A stretch of DNA of 64,000 nt from Candidatus Sulfopaludibacter sp. SbA3 (GTDB lineage Bacteria > Acidobacteriota > Terriglobia > Bryobacterales > Bryobacteraceae), in assembly GCA_945890485.1 (NCBI GenBank), contig CAMDCN010000001.1, forward strand, positions 372,001 through 436,000, read 5' to 3'. Made by a program: the position numbers and the translations under genes. Below, piece after piece: positions 53,030-62,203 of the stretch (position 1 is its first letter; every line of letters starts with the position of its first letter). The notes below the pieces were generated by a model. It worked only from the letters and a program-made list of their open reading frames with translations. It had not been told where the DNA came from and did not search any database.

Positions 53030-53629
53030 CTACGACACTCGGCTTGTAATTTCCGAGATTTCCCGCCGCCGAATCGGCCGAGCCGGAATTCCGGCGACCA
53101 CCTCTCCTTCCGCCACATCCCGGGTGGCGACGGAACCTGCGCCAATCACCGCGCGATTTCCGATGCGGATAGGACCGAGCACGACGGCATTCACGCCTAA
53201 GAGTACGTTATCGCCTACTCGGATCTGGCCAGGAGCTAAGTCACCACCCTTAGTTCCTAAACAGTTCCCGCCAGTAAGGGTAAGATGTTCGCCAGCCACC
53301 GTCCGCTTCGAAACCACCGCGCCTAGTGACGGATGAAGAATCATTAATCCCTTTCCGATCGACGCCTCGTAGTGGATCTCGCAACTCGATCCCCACGGGC
53401 TGAGAAGGCAGAAAACCGGCGAAAGCAACGCTCGTAAGACCTTCCAGCCGGTACCTAGGACCAGATAGAGGCTTCGCTGCACGCGATATATGGCAACCGC
53501 GCGGAATGCAGCGGAAAACGGGGCCGTCATGTAGCGCCACTTACGGCGGTTGACCAGTCGCCGCAAATCGTACCACAAGAAACTCCACTCCTGCCCGGCT
53601 AACGTGAACCTGCTAAGTACGCCACCCAT
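53030..53629 (-). CDS. Serine O-acetyltransferase (CysE)-like left-handed beta-helix acetyltransferase
   Basis: This protein has 199 residues from the ATG at 53629. An upstream ATG at 53680 cannot be used from the strong promoter at 53687-53660, whose transcript starts below it. The N-terminal helical part ([27 protein letters not shown]) precedes hexapeptide repeats: [71 protein letters not shown]. The order is that of serine acetyltransferases, although the family is also used on sugars and the helical domain is short. It follows the third TonB receptor gene but has its own promoter. Confidence 0.75.
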   Translation of the reverse strand: MGGVLSRFTLAGQEWSFLWYDLRRLVNRRKWRYMTAPFSAAFRAVAIYRVQRSLYLVLGTGWKVLRALLSPVFCLLSPWGSSCEIHYEASIGKGLMILHPSLGAVVSKRTVAGEHLTLTGGNCLGTKGGDLAPGQIRVGDNVLLGVNAVVLGPIRIGNRAVIGAGSVATRDVAEGEVVAGIPARPIRRREISEITSRVS

Positions 53630-53659
53630 GAAGTCACTGATTGAATCTGCGTTTGCCCG

Positions 53660-53687
53660 ATTATACTTGTATCCTGGCAAATGTCAA
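53660..53687 (-). promoter_or_regulatory. Near-consensus sigma-70 promoter of the CysE-like gene
   Basis: On the minus strand TTGACA (53687-53682), a 16-base spacer and TATAAT (53665-53660) match both consensus hexamers exactly. The -35 shares the TGA stop of the TonB receptor gene. The predicted start near 53653 lies about 25 bases before the ATG at 53629. Confidence 0.75.
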
Positions 53688-56600
53688 AACGATAACTTCA
53701 GCGCCAGTTGAATAATTCTGGCGGCGCGTGCCTGTTGAATCACACCAAACGTCTGAGGGGCGCCAATATTTGTCAGCGGGTTCAGAAAGTTCGCCCGGTT
53801 CAGGACGTTGAAGCCCTCCATCCGCAGTTGCAGCGTGCTGCGCTCGGTGAGGCTGAATTCCTTCATGAGTCCGAGGTCCACTTGCGAGAGACCAGGACCG
53901 ATGACGACATTGCGGCCGGCGGTACCGCTGCGCTGGCCGCTGGGAGCGGCGCTGAGCCGGGAGAACGCGGCGGTGTCGAACCATTGCTGCGGCGTCTTTG
54001 GGCCGTTGTTCGGATTGCGAAGGAGATCAGGCCGGTCCGCGCCTAGCCCACGCAGACTCAGGTCGACCGGTTCATTTACGGTTAAAGGTCCACCGCTCTG
54101 CGCACTGATCAATCCGGAAAACCGCCAGCCCCGCAGGTAGGGCAGGTCGTAGACGAAGTTCCCCACGATGCGGTGCGCAACATGAAAGGCCGCCAGTCCC
54201 CGCACATCGGCGAGGCCGAATGCATCCTGGGGCCGAGTCTCGCCGCCGAAGTTCACACTGCTTTGAAAGTCGATCGCTTTTGACCAGGTGTAGGCGGCCA
54301 TGAAACTCAGTCCGGCGGCGAATCGGCGTTCGACCTTCGCTTGGAGAGCGTCGTAGTTCGAGTTGAAGCGGGAGAAGGTTGGACGGACCAGATTGAAATC
54401 GCGATGGAGGCGCCGTTGCTGCGTGTTGCCAAGCGTTGCACCGGGGCCGGGTATGGCTGGGTTCACTTCAAGGTATGCGGCCAGCTTCCGGCCCAACGAG
54501 CCGACATACCCCACCTCGGCGACCAGATTCCGGGTCAACTGCCGCTGGATGCTGAGGTTGTAATGTTGAGCGTACGGTGTCCGGTTGTCAGGGGAGAACC
54601 CGATGACAAGACAGGGACAGGGGAAATTGCGGGAAGGATCGAGTTGGGGGTTCACGGGGAAACTCGAGTACGGGTTCACCCAGTCCACGTTGCCGTCCAC
54701 CTGAATGAACTTATTAAACGGTGCGACGTTGATGTTTTGAAAGACAGCTACCCCGGGCACCGTGTCGTAGAAGATCCCGTAGCCGCCCCGGATGCTGGTT
54801 TTGCCGTCGCCGTGCAGGTCGTAGGCAAAGCCAAAGCGCGGGGCGATGTTGTTGCGGTCGGTGGGGATGGTTGCGCGCGGCACACCATCATCGCCGGGAT
54901 AGAGCAGCCCGGCTGGCGCATCGGGCCGGACGGTGCTCTGCCTCCCCGGCTGAAAACTTGCCATGCGGTCCTGTTTGTCGACGTACGGAATCGGCAGGTC
55001 GTAGCGAACGCCCAGGTTCAAGGTCAGACGGCGTGATAGCTTGAAGTCATCTTGCAGATAGAGCCCGTTCTGCCAACCATAGAAGTGTTTCGCGGGGTCG
55101 CCGCCGCCTTGGCGGAACTGGTTCGGCCGTCCCAAGAGATAGTCGCCAATCGCGTTTCCGGAGAAGGCGCCCGTGACGGAGAAGTCTCCGTTGGGACGAT
55201 TGGGAAAGACGAGGAACAATTGATTCTGGCGCGTGTCGAACCCGAAGCGAAGATTGTGCCGTCCCTTCGTCCAGGCCAGATTGTCGTAGATCTGATAGGT
55301 ATTCCGCGCCAGGTATGTATAGCTCTGCGCCACGTCACCCAGGCTGAAGAGTCCCGTTACCGACACCCCAGGGATGCCCTTGGCGCTGGCTTCGGTCGGC
55401 GAGTACCGCCAACCGAGGCTCTGCAGATCTTCCCCGCTCCAAGTCGCCGGATTGGAGAATTGCCGGATAAACGTGACGTTGAACTCGTTTAAGAGCGTGG
55501 GGCTGAAAGCATGCGTATCGCCGATGACGGCCGAATGCCCTGAGTCGAGGCTTCGCGATCCGGCCGGGGAGAACGTGCTGCCGCCGATGGGGTCCAGGCG
55601 ACTTGATTGGAAGCGGCTGTAGCGAAGGAAGAGAAAATTCCGGTCGCTGAATCGATGATCGCCGCGCAGCCCGTACTGATCGCTGTTCGTCGCATAACTA
55701 AACTGACGGAGGACTCGGCCGCCAGCCGCGTTGGGGAGAGGAACGAAGCGATCGTTCAGGGCTCGGGTGATTGGGCTAATCCGGCTGGGCGGAATCACAG
55801 AACCGGGGAACGGCTGGGAAGTGAGCGGATCGCGAGGCGGCGCTCCGCTGCCTGCAAGTTCTCCGCTCCGCTGCGCCTGGCTGAGAGTGGGGACATTTTG
55901 CACCTGTCCTTCGCGCTCGCGCAGCCCCTCCCAATAACCGAACAAGAACGTCTTGTCTTTACGAACGGGAGCCCCGGCGGCGGCCCCATACTGGTTCCGC
56001 CTGAGAGGCGGCCGCGAGGTGCTGAAGAAGTTCCGCGCGTCAAAAGCGTCATTCCGGAGGAAGTTCCAGAGCGCACCATGAGCGACATTCGAACCCGCGC
56101 GTGTGATGACGTTCACGACGCTGCCCGCGCTGTTGCCATACTCCGCGGTGAAGTTCGACGTGATCATCTTGAACTCCTGCAGGGCGTCGGGCGGTGGCGT
56201 CACGACGTATCCATTAAAGAAGGCGTCGTTATTCGAAACGCCATCGAGCAGAAAATTGTTGGCCTGCGTGCGCATGCCGTTCACGGCGAATCCGTTGCGA
56301 GACGCCGCCAGGCCCTGCACCTGAAAGCGCGCCGGCACCTCCACTACGCCGGGTAGCAAGGTCCCCAATTGAACGTAGTTCCGGCCGTTCAGCGGCAGTT
56401 CCACGATCTGCCGTTGGCCGATCACGCCCCCATTGGTAGCGTTCACCACGTTCACCGCTGACGGAGCTTCTTCGATGGTCAATGTCGTCTCGGATTGCGC
56501 CACGCTCAGGGTGAGGCGCAAAGAGGGTGTTTCGTTCACGCTGATCGAGATGCCGGACCGCGTCAGGGTTTGAAATCCAGGTCGGGAAACGGTCAACTGA

Positions 56601-56821
56601 TACGTTCCGACCGGAACGAACGGAAACAAAAACTGACCATCCCCTTGCGTGTTGATCTGGCGCTGCCAGTTGGTTTGCTCATTCGTGAGCACGAGGGCGG
56701 CTTGCGCGAGCACGCCGTCGTTACCGTCGGTCACCAATCCCCGCAGGGCGCCGGTCCGCTGCTGGGCGCTCAATGTCATGGCTGCAACAAGGAGCCAAAG
56801 GGAAAGAGAATTCGAAGGCAA
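53684..56821 (-). CDS. TonB-dependent receptor, Oar-like (ELPLNGRNY type)
   Basis: This protein has 1,045 residues from a TTG at 56821, with TAAACT five bases upstream. The next ATG is codon 15 and would cut into the signal (SLSLWLLVAAMTLSAQ). The carboxypeptidase-like domain (about 22-110) has GALRGLVTDGNDGVLAQA and FPFVPVGTYQLTVSRPGF. The plug has the acidobacterial string VELPLNGRNYVQL, then NFLLDGVSNNDAFFNG and FTAEYGNSAGSVVNVITRAG. The barrel ends QLALKLSF. It probably imports a large substrate; none is indicated. Downstream is the CysE-like gene with a separate promoter. Confidence 0.88.
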   Translation of the reverse strand: MPSNSLSLWLLVAAMTLSAQQRTGALRGLVTDGNDGVLAQAALVLTNEQTNWQRQINTQGDGQFLFPFVPVGTYQLTVSRPGFQTLTRSGISISVNETPSLRLTLSVAQSETTLTIEEAPSAVNVVNATNGGVIGQRQIVELPLNGRNYVQLGTLLPGVVEVPARFQVQGLAASRNGFAVNGMRTQANNFLLDGVSNNDAFFNGYVVTPPPDALQEFKMITSNFTAEYGNSAGSVVNVITRAGSNVAHGALWNFLRNDAFDARNFFSTSRPPLRRNQYGAAAGAPVRKDKTFLFGYWEGLREREGQVQNVPTLSQAQRSGELAGSGAPPRDPLTSQPFPGSVIPPSRISPITRALNDRFVPLPNAAGGRVLRQFSYATNSDQYGLRGDHRFSDRNFLFLRYSRFQSSRLDPIGGSTFSPAGSRSLDSGHSAVIGDTHAFSPTLLNEFNVTFIRQFSNPATWSGEDLQSLGWRYSPTEASAKGIPGVSVTGLFSLGDVAQSYTYLARNTYQIYDNLAWTKGRHNLRFGFDTRQNQLFLVFPNRPNGDFSVTGAFSGNAIGDYLLGRPNQFRQGGGDPAKHFYGWQNGLYLQDDFKLSRRLTLNLGVRYDLPIPYVDKQDRMASFQPGRQSTVRPDAPAGLLYPGDDGVPRATIPTDRNNIAPRFGFAYDLHGDGKTSIRGGYGIFYDTVPGVAVFQNINVAPFNKFIQVDGNVDWVNPYSSFPVNPQLDPSRNFPCPCLVIGFSPDNRTPYAQHYNLSIQRQLTRNLVAEVGYVGSLGRKLAAYLEVNPAIPGPGATLGNTQQRRLHRDFNLVRPTFSRFNSNYDALQAKVERRFAAGLSFMAAYTWSKAIDFQSSVNFGGETRPQDAFGLADVRGLAAFHVAHRIVGNFVYDLPYLRGWRFSGLISAQSGGPLTVNEPVDLSLRGLGADRPDLLRNPNNGPKTPQQWFDTAAFSRLSAAPSGQRSGTAGRNVVIGPGLSQVDLGLMKEFSLTERSTLQLRMEGFNVLNRANFLNPLTNIGAPQTFGVIQQARAARIIQLALKLSF

Positions 56822-56852
56822 CGCCTAGTTTAACGGGCCTTAATCAGAAGAA

Positions 56853-57590
56853 TCAAGCCGTGTATCCCGCGTCGGCGGCGAGATCCGTTCCCGTGATCAT
56901 CCCCGCATCGCTACTGCACAGAAAGACTACGGCCCGCGCCACTTCTTCGGCAAACGCCATCCTTTCCAGCGGAGACTTCGCAGGGTCGACACCGCCCAGA
57001 GTTTCCCAAGCGGCCTCCTCGGAACCGAGCTTTTCCACCGCTTCCCGGAAGAAAGGCATCGTCTTCCACATGGGCGTGGCGACTCCGGCTGGGGATACCG
57101 AGTTCACGCGGATACCCTTGGGTTTCCCTTCAAGAGCCGACACCCGGGTCAACATACGGAGGGCCGCTTTGCTGGCGCAATAGGCGCCGGCTCCGGCCAC
57201 GGCCTTCTTCCCGGAGGCGGAGCCAATCAGGACGATGGATCCTCCCTTGGACATCTTCCGGAGCGCCATGCGAACGCCCAGGAACGCGCCATCCAAGTTC
57301 ACGGCTTGTACGCGCCACCAATCGGCGAGCGAGGTTTCCGTCAACGGCGCCGCGTGGGAGACTCCGGCGCTCAGCACCAGAAAGTCAAGCCGGGGAAGTT
57401 CATCGGCCACACGATCCCAATCTGCTTCCGCGGTCACGTCGAGGTGCAATTCCACGCCCGGCGCGACATCGGCGCCGTATACCTCGAGATCCATCGATCG
57501 CAGGGCAGAAACAACGGCTTGTCCAATACCGGAGGCTGCTCCGGTCACCAACGCTACCCGCCGCTCGTTAGGCCTCAATCTTCGTCCCAT
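56853..57590 (-). CDS. Short-chain dehydrogenase/reductase (SDR)
   Basis: This protein has 245 residues from the ATG at 57590 (MGRRLRPNERRVALVTG). Longer in-frame starts would run through the zinc-ribbon gene. The NAD(P)-binding motif is TGAASGIG, followed by LDFLVLSAGVS (the NNAG position reads LSAG). The catalytic Ser is in LIGSASGKKAV, with Tyr and Lys in AYCASKAAL. The end MITGTDLAADAGYTA is typical of classical SDRs. It is the last gene of the minus-strand run starting with the cytochrome c gene at 62178, which suggests oxidation of an alcohol or hydroxy compound in one pathway. Confidence 0.9.
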   Translation of the reverse strand: MGRRLRPNERRVALVTGAASGIGQAVVSALRSMDLEVYGADVAPGVELHLDVTAEADWDRVADELPRLDFLVLSAGVSHAAPLTETSLADWWRVQAVNLDGAFLGVRMALRKMSKGGSIVLIGSASGKKAVAGAGAYCASKAALRMLTRVSALEGKPKGIRVNSVSPAGVATPMWKTMPFFREAVEKLGSEEAAWETLGGVDPAKSPLERMAFAEEVARAVVFLCSSDAGMITGTDLAADAGYTA

Positions 57591-57636
57591 CCGTTCGATA
57601 TTCTGCCCGTCCGCAAGCCCGAACACAAGAGCCTTT

Positions 57637-57888
57637 CTAGTATTCGTACCAGTCCGAGTGAGCCGACCACCCATGGCACGACAAGCACTCGGTCGACTTC
57701 CATTCCTGAACGCAAGCCGGACAAACGCCACCCGTGTCGAACGTATGCCAGTGATGGCCGCAGGTACACGCCCACTCATCCGACGGCTGCGGCTGCCATT
57801 CGCAGAGCGGACAGCGGATCTTCGGACCCGTGACGCCCAGGTATTGCTCGATCTCCGTCTCCGTCTCCGTAAGCACTTGCTTCCGCAT
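57637..57888 (-). CDS. Small zinc-ribbon-like cysteine-rich protein
   Basis: This protein has 83 residues from the ATG at 57888 (a TTG at 57912 is a possible earlier start). Cysteines fall in pairs: CPLCEW, CTCGHHWHTFDTGGVCPAC and CLSCHGWSAHSDW, enough for two zinc sites. The N-terminus (QVLTETETEIEQYLG) is helical. Codon use and the clean fit between the cyclase and SDR genes, 30 and 46 bases away, support a real gene. Such short ribbons bind protein or nucleic acid; no family function is known to me. Confidence 0.7.
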   Translation of the reverse strand: MRKQVLTETETEIEQYLGVTGPKIRCPLCEWQPQPSDEWACTCGHHWHTFDTGGVCPACVQEWKSTECLSCHGWSAHSDWYEY

Positions 57889-57918
57889 ACTTGTTTGATG
57901 CTTGCCGTGCAACGCAGG

Positions 57919-58695
57919 TTACAGAAGTGCGATCGGCCGGATCGGCGCGCCGGTCGCGCCCTCCAATTTCAACGGTGCGGCGATGAAGAGAAACTCGCGG
58001 GCGCCCGCCGCGGCCAACTCTTCCAAGTTCAACGCCTCGATCAGGTGGATGCCGCATTCAAACAGCAGATGTACATGCACCGGCATATCCGGCGCCGGCA
58101 CTTTTTCAAACGCCACCGTGTCGGACCCCACCGCCACCGGCCGCCGCTCGCTCAACCACTTTGCCCCGGCCAGTCCCGGTCCGGGTCCTTTGGGCGAGCC
58201 ACCCATGGCATTGATGTAGCGCCCCGCGTCCCGCCAGTATTGCGCCCATCCGGTTCGCAGCAGAACCACATCGCCTTCCTGGACGCGAACATCGCAGGCT
58301 TCGAGCATTGCCGGAGTAATTTCGACGTCGTCATCCAACGGGCCGTTCTTGGCGAAATCAAGCAGCACGCCGCGCCGTACCAGCGGGGCGATCCCGTCCG
58401 CCGTATGGACGCTCAGCCCGGCCGAGTAGCTCTGCCGCTCGCCGACGGCCAGCCCGCCGTGCAGCATGCCCCCACAGGAAAAGTGGCCGAACCCGTCAAT
58501 GTGCGTCCCCACATGCGAGCCCATCGCGATCGCATCGGCCGCCGAGCTGTTTCCGGCCGGGGTCAGCATATCACCGTGCTTCTTGGTCAGGCCGAACAGG
58601 TATGGCGGGTGCGAAGGGTGATGCGGCATCCCCACGAAATAGGGCTGCGCCAAGTCAAAAACGCGAGCGCCCTTGACCGACTCCCACAGGCTCAA
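57919..58695 (-). CDS. Cyclase / kynurenine-formamidase-like metal-dependent hydrolase
   Basis: This protein has 258 residues from a TTG at 58695 that overlaps the antiporter stop (TTGA); a longer in-frame reading would lie inside the antiporter gene. The metal-binding signature is [14 protein letters not shown] (HxGTHxDxxxH). [15 protein letters not shown] and [12 protein letters not shown] follow, as in bacterial cyclases and KynB. The family hydrolyses formamides, lactones or similar. No tryptophan-degradation genes are nearby, so kynurenine is not supported as substrate. It sits in the PQQ-dehydrogenase operon. Confidence 0.82.
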   Translation of the reverse strand: MSLWESVKGARVFDLAQPYFVGMPHHPSHPPYLFGLTKKHGDMLTPAGNSSAADAIAMGSHVGTHIDGFGHFSCGGMLHGGLAVGERQSYSAGLSVHTADGIAPLVRRGVLLDFAKNGPLDDDVEITPAMLEACDVRVQEGDVVLLRTGWAQYWRDAGRYINAMGGSPKGPGPGLAGAKWLSERRPVAVGSDTVAFEKVPAPDMPVHVHLLFECGIHLIEALNLEELAAAGAREFLFIAAPLKLEGATGAPIRPIALL

Positions 58696-59789
58696 TGCTT
58701 TGCCCCCGCCATCTCCGGAAGGAAATAAAACACCGCACCCATGATCATGTAGACAGCGAGGAGTTGCACCCCTTCCATCCAATTGCACTCGCCATCGTTG
58801 GCAATCTGGGCAGTGATGAAGACGCTGGCCGTCACGGCCAGAACCTCGGCGGGAGTGAACACAAGGTTCATCGGACGCGGACCAACCCAGTAGCTGGCAA
58901 TCACCAGCACCGGCGCCACGAACAGCGCGATCTGGATGCTGGAACCCACCGCGATGCCCACGGAAAGATCCATGCGATTCTTCATCGCCACCAGAATTGC
59001 CGTCGAATGCTCCGCCGCGTTACCGATAATGGCGACGACGATCACACCGACGAACACACTGGTCATGCCGAACGAATGCGCCGCCGCCTCCACCGAACCG
59101 ACCAGGATCTCCGAAATCCAGGCGATCATCGCGGTCGCCGCGAACAGGACGCCAATAGCCTTTCCTTTTGACCAGGCCACCTCGTCGCCGCCATGAGCAT
59201 GGCCGCCCTCTCCACCGAACAGCGCCTTGTGCGTGATCAGGGCAAATACCAGACTGAGAGCATAAACCACTAACAGGACAATCGAAATTTCGAGACTCAG
59301 GGCTCCCTCAGCCACCGGTGTCGCCGGCGTGGCGAGATGATGAAACGCCGCCGGCATCACCAAGGAAATGGCCGCCAGTAAAAGCATCGTCGCCTGGTTA
59401 TTCGCTGCTGTCCGGTTGAACTGCTGGGTTTTGAACTTGACGCCGCCGGCCACCATCGATAGCCCAAGCACCAGCAGCACATTGCCGATGATGGATCCCG
59501 TCAACGACGCCTTCACGACGTCGTGCAGGCCCTTCTGCAGGGCGACCATTGCGATAATCAATTCGGCCGCGTTGCCGAAGGTGGCATTCAGCAATGCGCC
59601 GATCCCCTCGCCGGTGTGCGCGGCCAAATTCTCGGTCGCCTTTCCCATCCATCCCGCCAGGGGCAGAATCGATAGGCAGGCAGTAACAAAGATCAGGGTG
59701 GAACTCTCGGGCGAGGCGAATCGCAGGTAGATTGCGACGGGCACAAACACCAGGAGCCAGTTCAAGGACGGCTTCAGGATGGAACTCAT
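58692..59789 (-). CDS. Ca2+/H+ (cation/proton) antiporter, CaCA family
   Basis: This protein of 365 residues has about 11 membrane helices and the two inverted alpha-repeat motifs of the family: [14 protein letters not shown] (about 68-81) and [36 protein letters not shown] (starting near 256). A His-rich loop ([15 protein letters not shown]) divides the halves. ChaA/CAX proteins export Ca2+ in exchange for protons across the inner membrane. It overlaps the PQQ dehydrogenase stop by 4 bases (ATGA) and the cyclase start, so it may supply metal to the periplasmic dehydrogenase. Confidence 0.9.
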   Translation of the reverse strand: MSSILKPSLNWLLVFVPVAIYLRFASPESSTLIFVTACLSILPLAGWMGKATENLAAHTGEGIGALLNATFGNAAELIIAMVALQKGLHDVVKASLTGSIIGNVLLVLGLSMVAGGVKFKTQQFNRTAANNQATMLLLAAISLVMPAAFHHLATPATPVAEGALSLEISIVLLVVYALSLVFALITHKALFGGEGGHAHGGDEVAWSKGKAIGVLFAATAMIAWISEILVGSVEAAAHSFGMTSVFVGVIVVAIIGNAAEHSTAILVAMKNRMDLSVGIAVGSSIQIALFVAPVLVIASYWVGPRPMNLVFTPAEVLAVTASVFITAQIANDGECNWMEGVQLLAVYMIMGAVFYFLPEMAGAKH

Positions 59790-61390
59790 TGGATTTTTAT
59801 GGCGGGTAGCGGGACAGATTTCACCGGCTCAAACAAACCGAAACTAAATATCGTCTTCGAGGACGCAATCGCCACATACTGCTTGCCTTCGGCGGCGTAA
59901 ACGATCGGCGAAGCGAACACATCGTCGCCTGTTTGATAATGCCACAGGTGCTGGCCGGTTTTCCCGTCCACGGCCACCAGATGACCATCATCGTCTCCAA
60001 CGAAGATTACTCCGGTCTTCGTTCCGACGGCTCCGGCCCACATGTTTGCCTTCCCCGTCATGGGATACTCCCAAACTTTCCGGCCCGTAATTGGATTAAA
60101 TGCGCGCAGAAAAAATTGCCCGGCGTCCTTTGGCCTTGGCCCGGCGCCCCCGGCGGCGAAGTTCTTCATCGGCTCCGGCTTCTGCTCGGAACTGGTGAAC
60201 ACGTCGCACTGCTCGAGCGTCACGACCGCCAGCAGCCCCGTCGCGGGATTGTAACTTTGACTCATCCAATTGGTCGCCCCACGCACCCCGGGGCACACCC
60301 GGTTTCCGTTCGGAGTCGGGTCCTTTCCCTTCACCTTCATCGGCCGCCCTTTTGCGTCGATGCCTGTCGACCAATCCAACTTGTCGACCAATTTACTGGC
60401 CTTCAGATATTGACCCGTCACGCGGTCCAGGACGTACAGGTAGCCATTGCGGTTGGCGTGGAACACCAGCTTGCGCATTTTGCCTTCGTAGGGCAAGTCG
60501 ACCAGTACCGGCCACGATTGGGCGTCCCAGTCGTGCGTATCCTGCGGGGTGAACTGGAAGTACCACTTCATCTTCCCGGTCGTCGCGTCGAGAGCGATCA
60601 GCGAACAGCTATAGAGGTTATCCCCTTTCCGGTCGCCGTCGTAGAAATCGGGCCACGGATTCCCCGTTGTCCAGTACAGAGTGTTCAACGCCGGATCGTA
60701 GGTTCCGGAGAGCCAGGTCGCCGCGCCGCCCCATTCAATGTACTCGCCCCAGGTCTCGGCGCCTTTCTCCCCTTTGGCCGGCACCGTATATGTCTTCCAC
60801 CGTTCTTCCCCGGTCTCGGCATCGAGCGCTGTCACCGCCCCGCGCATGCCCACGTCTCCGCCGCCGTTGCCGACTATGATCAACCCGTTGATGGCCAGCG
60901 GAGCGGAGGTCGCGAACTCGCCCTTCTTGATGTCGCCGTACTTCTTTCGCCAGATCAACCCGCCCGTCCGACGGTCGAGCGCGACCAGATGCACGTCCAC
61001 CGTCGAGAAGTAGACCTTGTCGCCCAGAATCGCCGCGCCGCGGTTCGTAGCGTCCTTCTTTTCGGCCTTCAGATCGGTATACTTCCAGATCAGCCGGCCG
61101 GAACGGGCGTCCAGAGCGTACACCTCATTCGAGTTCGTCAGATACATCACGCCATCGTGGACAATCGGCCGCGTCCGCAGGCCGCTCGCCTCCGGCACCG
61201 TGAACGACCATTTCGCCGTCAGGGTCGAGGCGTTTGCTGTTGTTATCTGTTCGAGCGAGCTCAACCCCAGCCCTTCGTAGTTGCCCGCGTACGTCAGCCA
61301 ATTGGCCCCCGGCCCCTTGACGATGTCTTCGTACTTCACCTGGGCGAACAGCCCCGCCGCCAAGCTCAGTCCCGCCAAAATCCGCCTCAT
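59786..61390 (-). CDS. Exported PQQ-dependent (quinoprotein) dehydrogenase
   Basis: This protein of 534 residues has a signal peptide ([17 protein letters not shown]). It is an eight-bladed propeller with tryptophan-docking repeats such as [43 protein letters not shown] and [16 protein letters not shown]. The metal-binding Asn fits Asn244 in TTGNPWP. The catalytic Asp fits Asp287 in [10 protein letters not shown], with a second Asp two residues on (Asp289), the pattern of lanthanide-dependent alcohol dehydrogenases. The vicinal Cys-Cys pair of methanol dehydrogenases is absent. Its start overlaps the cytochrome c stop (TAATG), so that cytochrome is the likely electron acceptor. Confidence 0.9.
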   Translation of the reverse strand: MRRILAGLSLAAGLFAQVKYEDIVKGPGANWLTYAGNYEGLGLSSLEQITTANASTLTAKWSFTVPEASGLRTRPIVHDGVMYLTNSNEVYALDARSGRLIWKYTDLKAEKKDATNRGAAILGDKVYFSTVDVHLVALDRRTGGLIWRKKYGDIKKGEFATSAPLAINGLIIVGNGGGDVGMRGAVTALDAETGEERWKTYTVPAKGEKGAETWGEYIEWGGAATWLSGTYDPALNTLYWTTGNPWPDFYDGDRKGDNLYSCSLIALDATTGKMKWYFQFTPQDTHDWDAQSWPVLVDLPYEGKMRKLVFHANRNGYLYVLDRVTGQYLKASKLVDKLDWSTGIDAKGRPMKVKGKDPTPNGNRVCPGVRGATNWMSQSYNPATGLLAVVTLEQCDVFTSSEQKPEPMKNFAAGGAGPRPKDAGQFFLRAFNPITGRKVWEYPMTGKANMWAGAVGTKTGVIFVGDDDGHLVAVDGKTGQHLWHYQTGDDVFASPIVYAAEGKQYVAIASSKTIFSFGLFEPVKSVPLPAIKIQ

Positions 61391-62178
61391 TATTTCGATA
61401 CCCCCGCCGCCTGCTGCGCCAGAAATGCCACCAGATTGTCGATGTCCGCCTTCGACAGCCGCTTGGTGTAGTCGACCGGCATCAGAGTCGTCTGCCGCAG
61501 CGTCATCTGTTCGACGCTTCCCATGTCGAGCAGCCTTAGCGTCCCGTTGCCCAACTGCACCTGTACGGTGTAGTTCGTTCGATTCTTCACGACGCCGCGG
61601 ATCCGCTCGCCCGACCGCATCACGATCTCGACGCCCTGGTAGCCTTCAGCGATCGCGTCGTCAGGGTCCAGAATCGCCTTCCGCAACTTCGGCAGCGGCA
61701 GCTTTAGCCCGGCGTTAGAAAGGTCCGGCCCCAGCTTTCCGCCAGCGCCTTGAATCGTGTGGCAGTTGGCGCAACCCGAACCGGCGTATACGGCCTTGCC
61801 TGCGGCAGCATCCCCTGGCGCCTTCATCTCAAAGGCAGGCGTCGTCAAACTGCGGACATACGCCACCAACCGCCAGCCGTCGTCCTCCGCCAGGTTTGCT
61901 CCCGGCATCAGACCTTGCCCCTTCTGAATGAGCCGGTACATATCCGGGTCGCCCATCGGATGCCAGACGCCGCGGTCCTGCACGTTCGGCCCGCGGCCGC
62001 CCCCGCCCTCCGGGCCATGGCAGCCGCCGCATCCATTGGCGAAAAGCTGCCGGCCCTTTTCAATCTCAGCGACGTTCCCGATGAACGGGTGCTTCGCTTT
62101 TTCGCCCTCTTTCGTTTCGTGTTGGGCCCAGATCGAAATGCTCAGAGCCGGCAGCAGCCAGAATATGTGGCGGATCAT
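61390..62178 (-). CDS. Exported dihaem cytochrome c
   Basis: This protein of 262 residues has a signal peptide (MIRHIFWLLPALSISIWAQ). Two haem-c motifs, CGGCH (about 50-54) and CANCH (about 136-140), are each followed by class-I-like segments (GPNVQDRGVWHPMGDP; GKLGPDLSNAG). The C-terminal part (IVMRSGERIRGVVKNRTNYTVQVQ) resembles haem-binding tails linked to PQQ or glucose dehydrogenases. It should take electrons from the quinoprotein encoded next and pass them to a terminal oxidase. It is first in the operon; TATAAT lies 10 bases before the start. Confidence 0.88.
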   Translation of the reverse strand: MIRHIFWLLPALSISIWAQHETKEGEKAKHPFIGNVAEIEKGRQLFANGCGGCHGPEGGGGRGPNVQDRGVWHPMGDPDMYRLIQKGQGLMPGANLAEDDGWRLVAYVRSLTTPAFEMKAPGDAAAGKAVYAGSGCANCHTIQGAGGKLGPDLSNAGLKLPLPKLRKAILDPDDAIAEGYQGVEIVMRSGERIRGVVKNRTNYTVQVQLGNGTLRLLDMGSVEQMTLRQTTLMPVDYTKRLSKADIDNLVAFLAQQAAGVSK

Positions 62179-62188
62179 CTAGCAACAA

Positions 62189-62194
62189 ATTATA
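62189..62194 (-). promoter_or_regulatory. -10 box for the cytochrome c-PQQ dehydrogenase operon
   Basis: TATAAT on the minus strand stands 10 bases before the ATG at 62178, within the 25-base gap after the PEPCK gene. The -35 region is poor. Confidence 0.4.
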
Positions 62195-62203
62195 TGTTGG
62201 AGA

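Noticed and set aside
57591-57779. N-terminal extension of the SDR
   Set aside because: Low-complexity Arg-rich sequence overlapping the zinc-ribbon gene; the Rossmann motif begins right after the ATG at 57590.
57235-58728. A 497-codon plus-strand frame across the SDR, zinc-ribbon and cyclase genes
   Set aside because: Arg/Ser-rich and low in structure; it crosses three supported genes on the other strand.
59933-61471. A 512-codon plus-strand frame opposite the PQQ dehydrogenase
   Set aside because: An antisense shadow; the quinoprotein motifs are on the minus strand.
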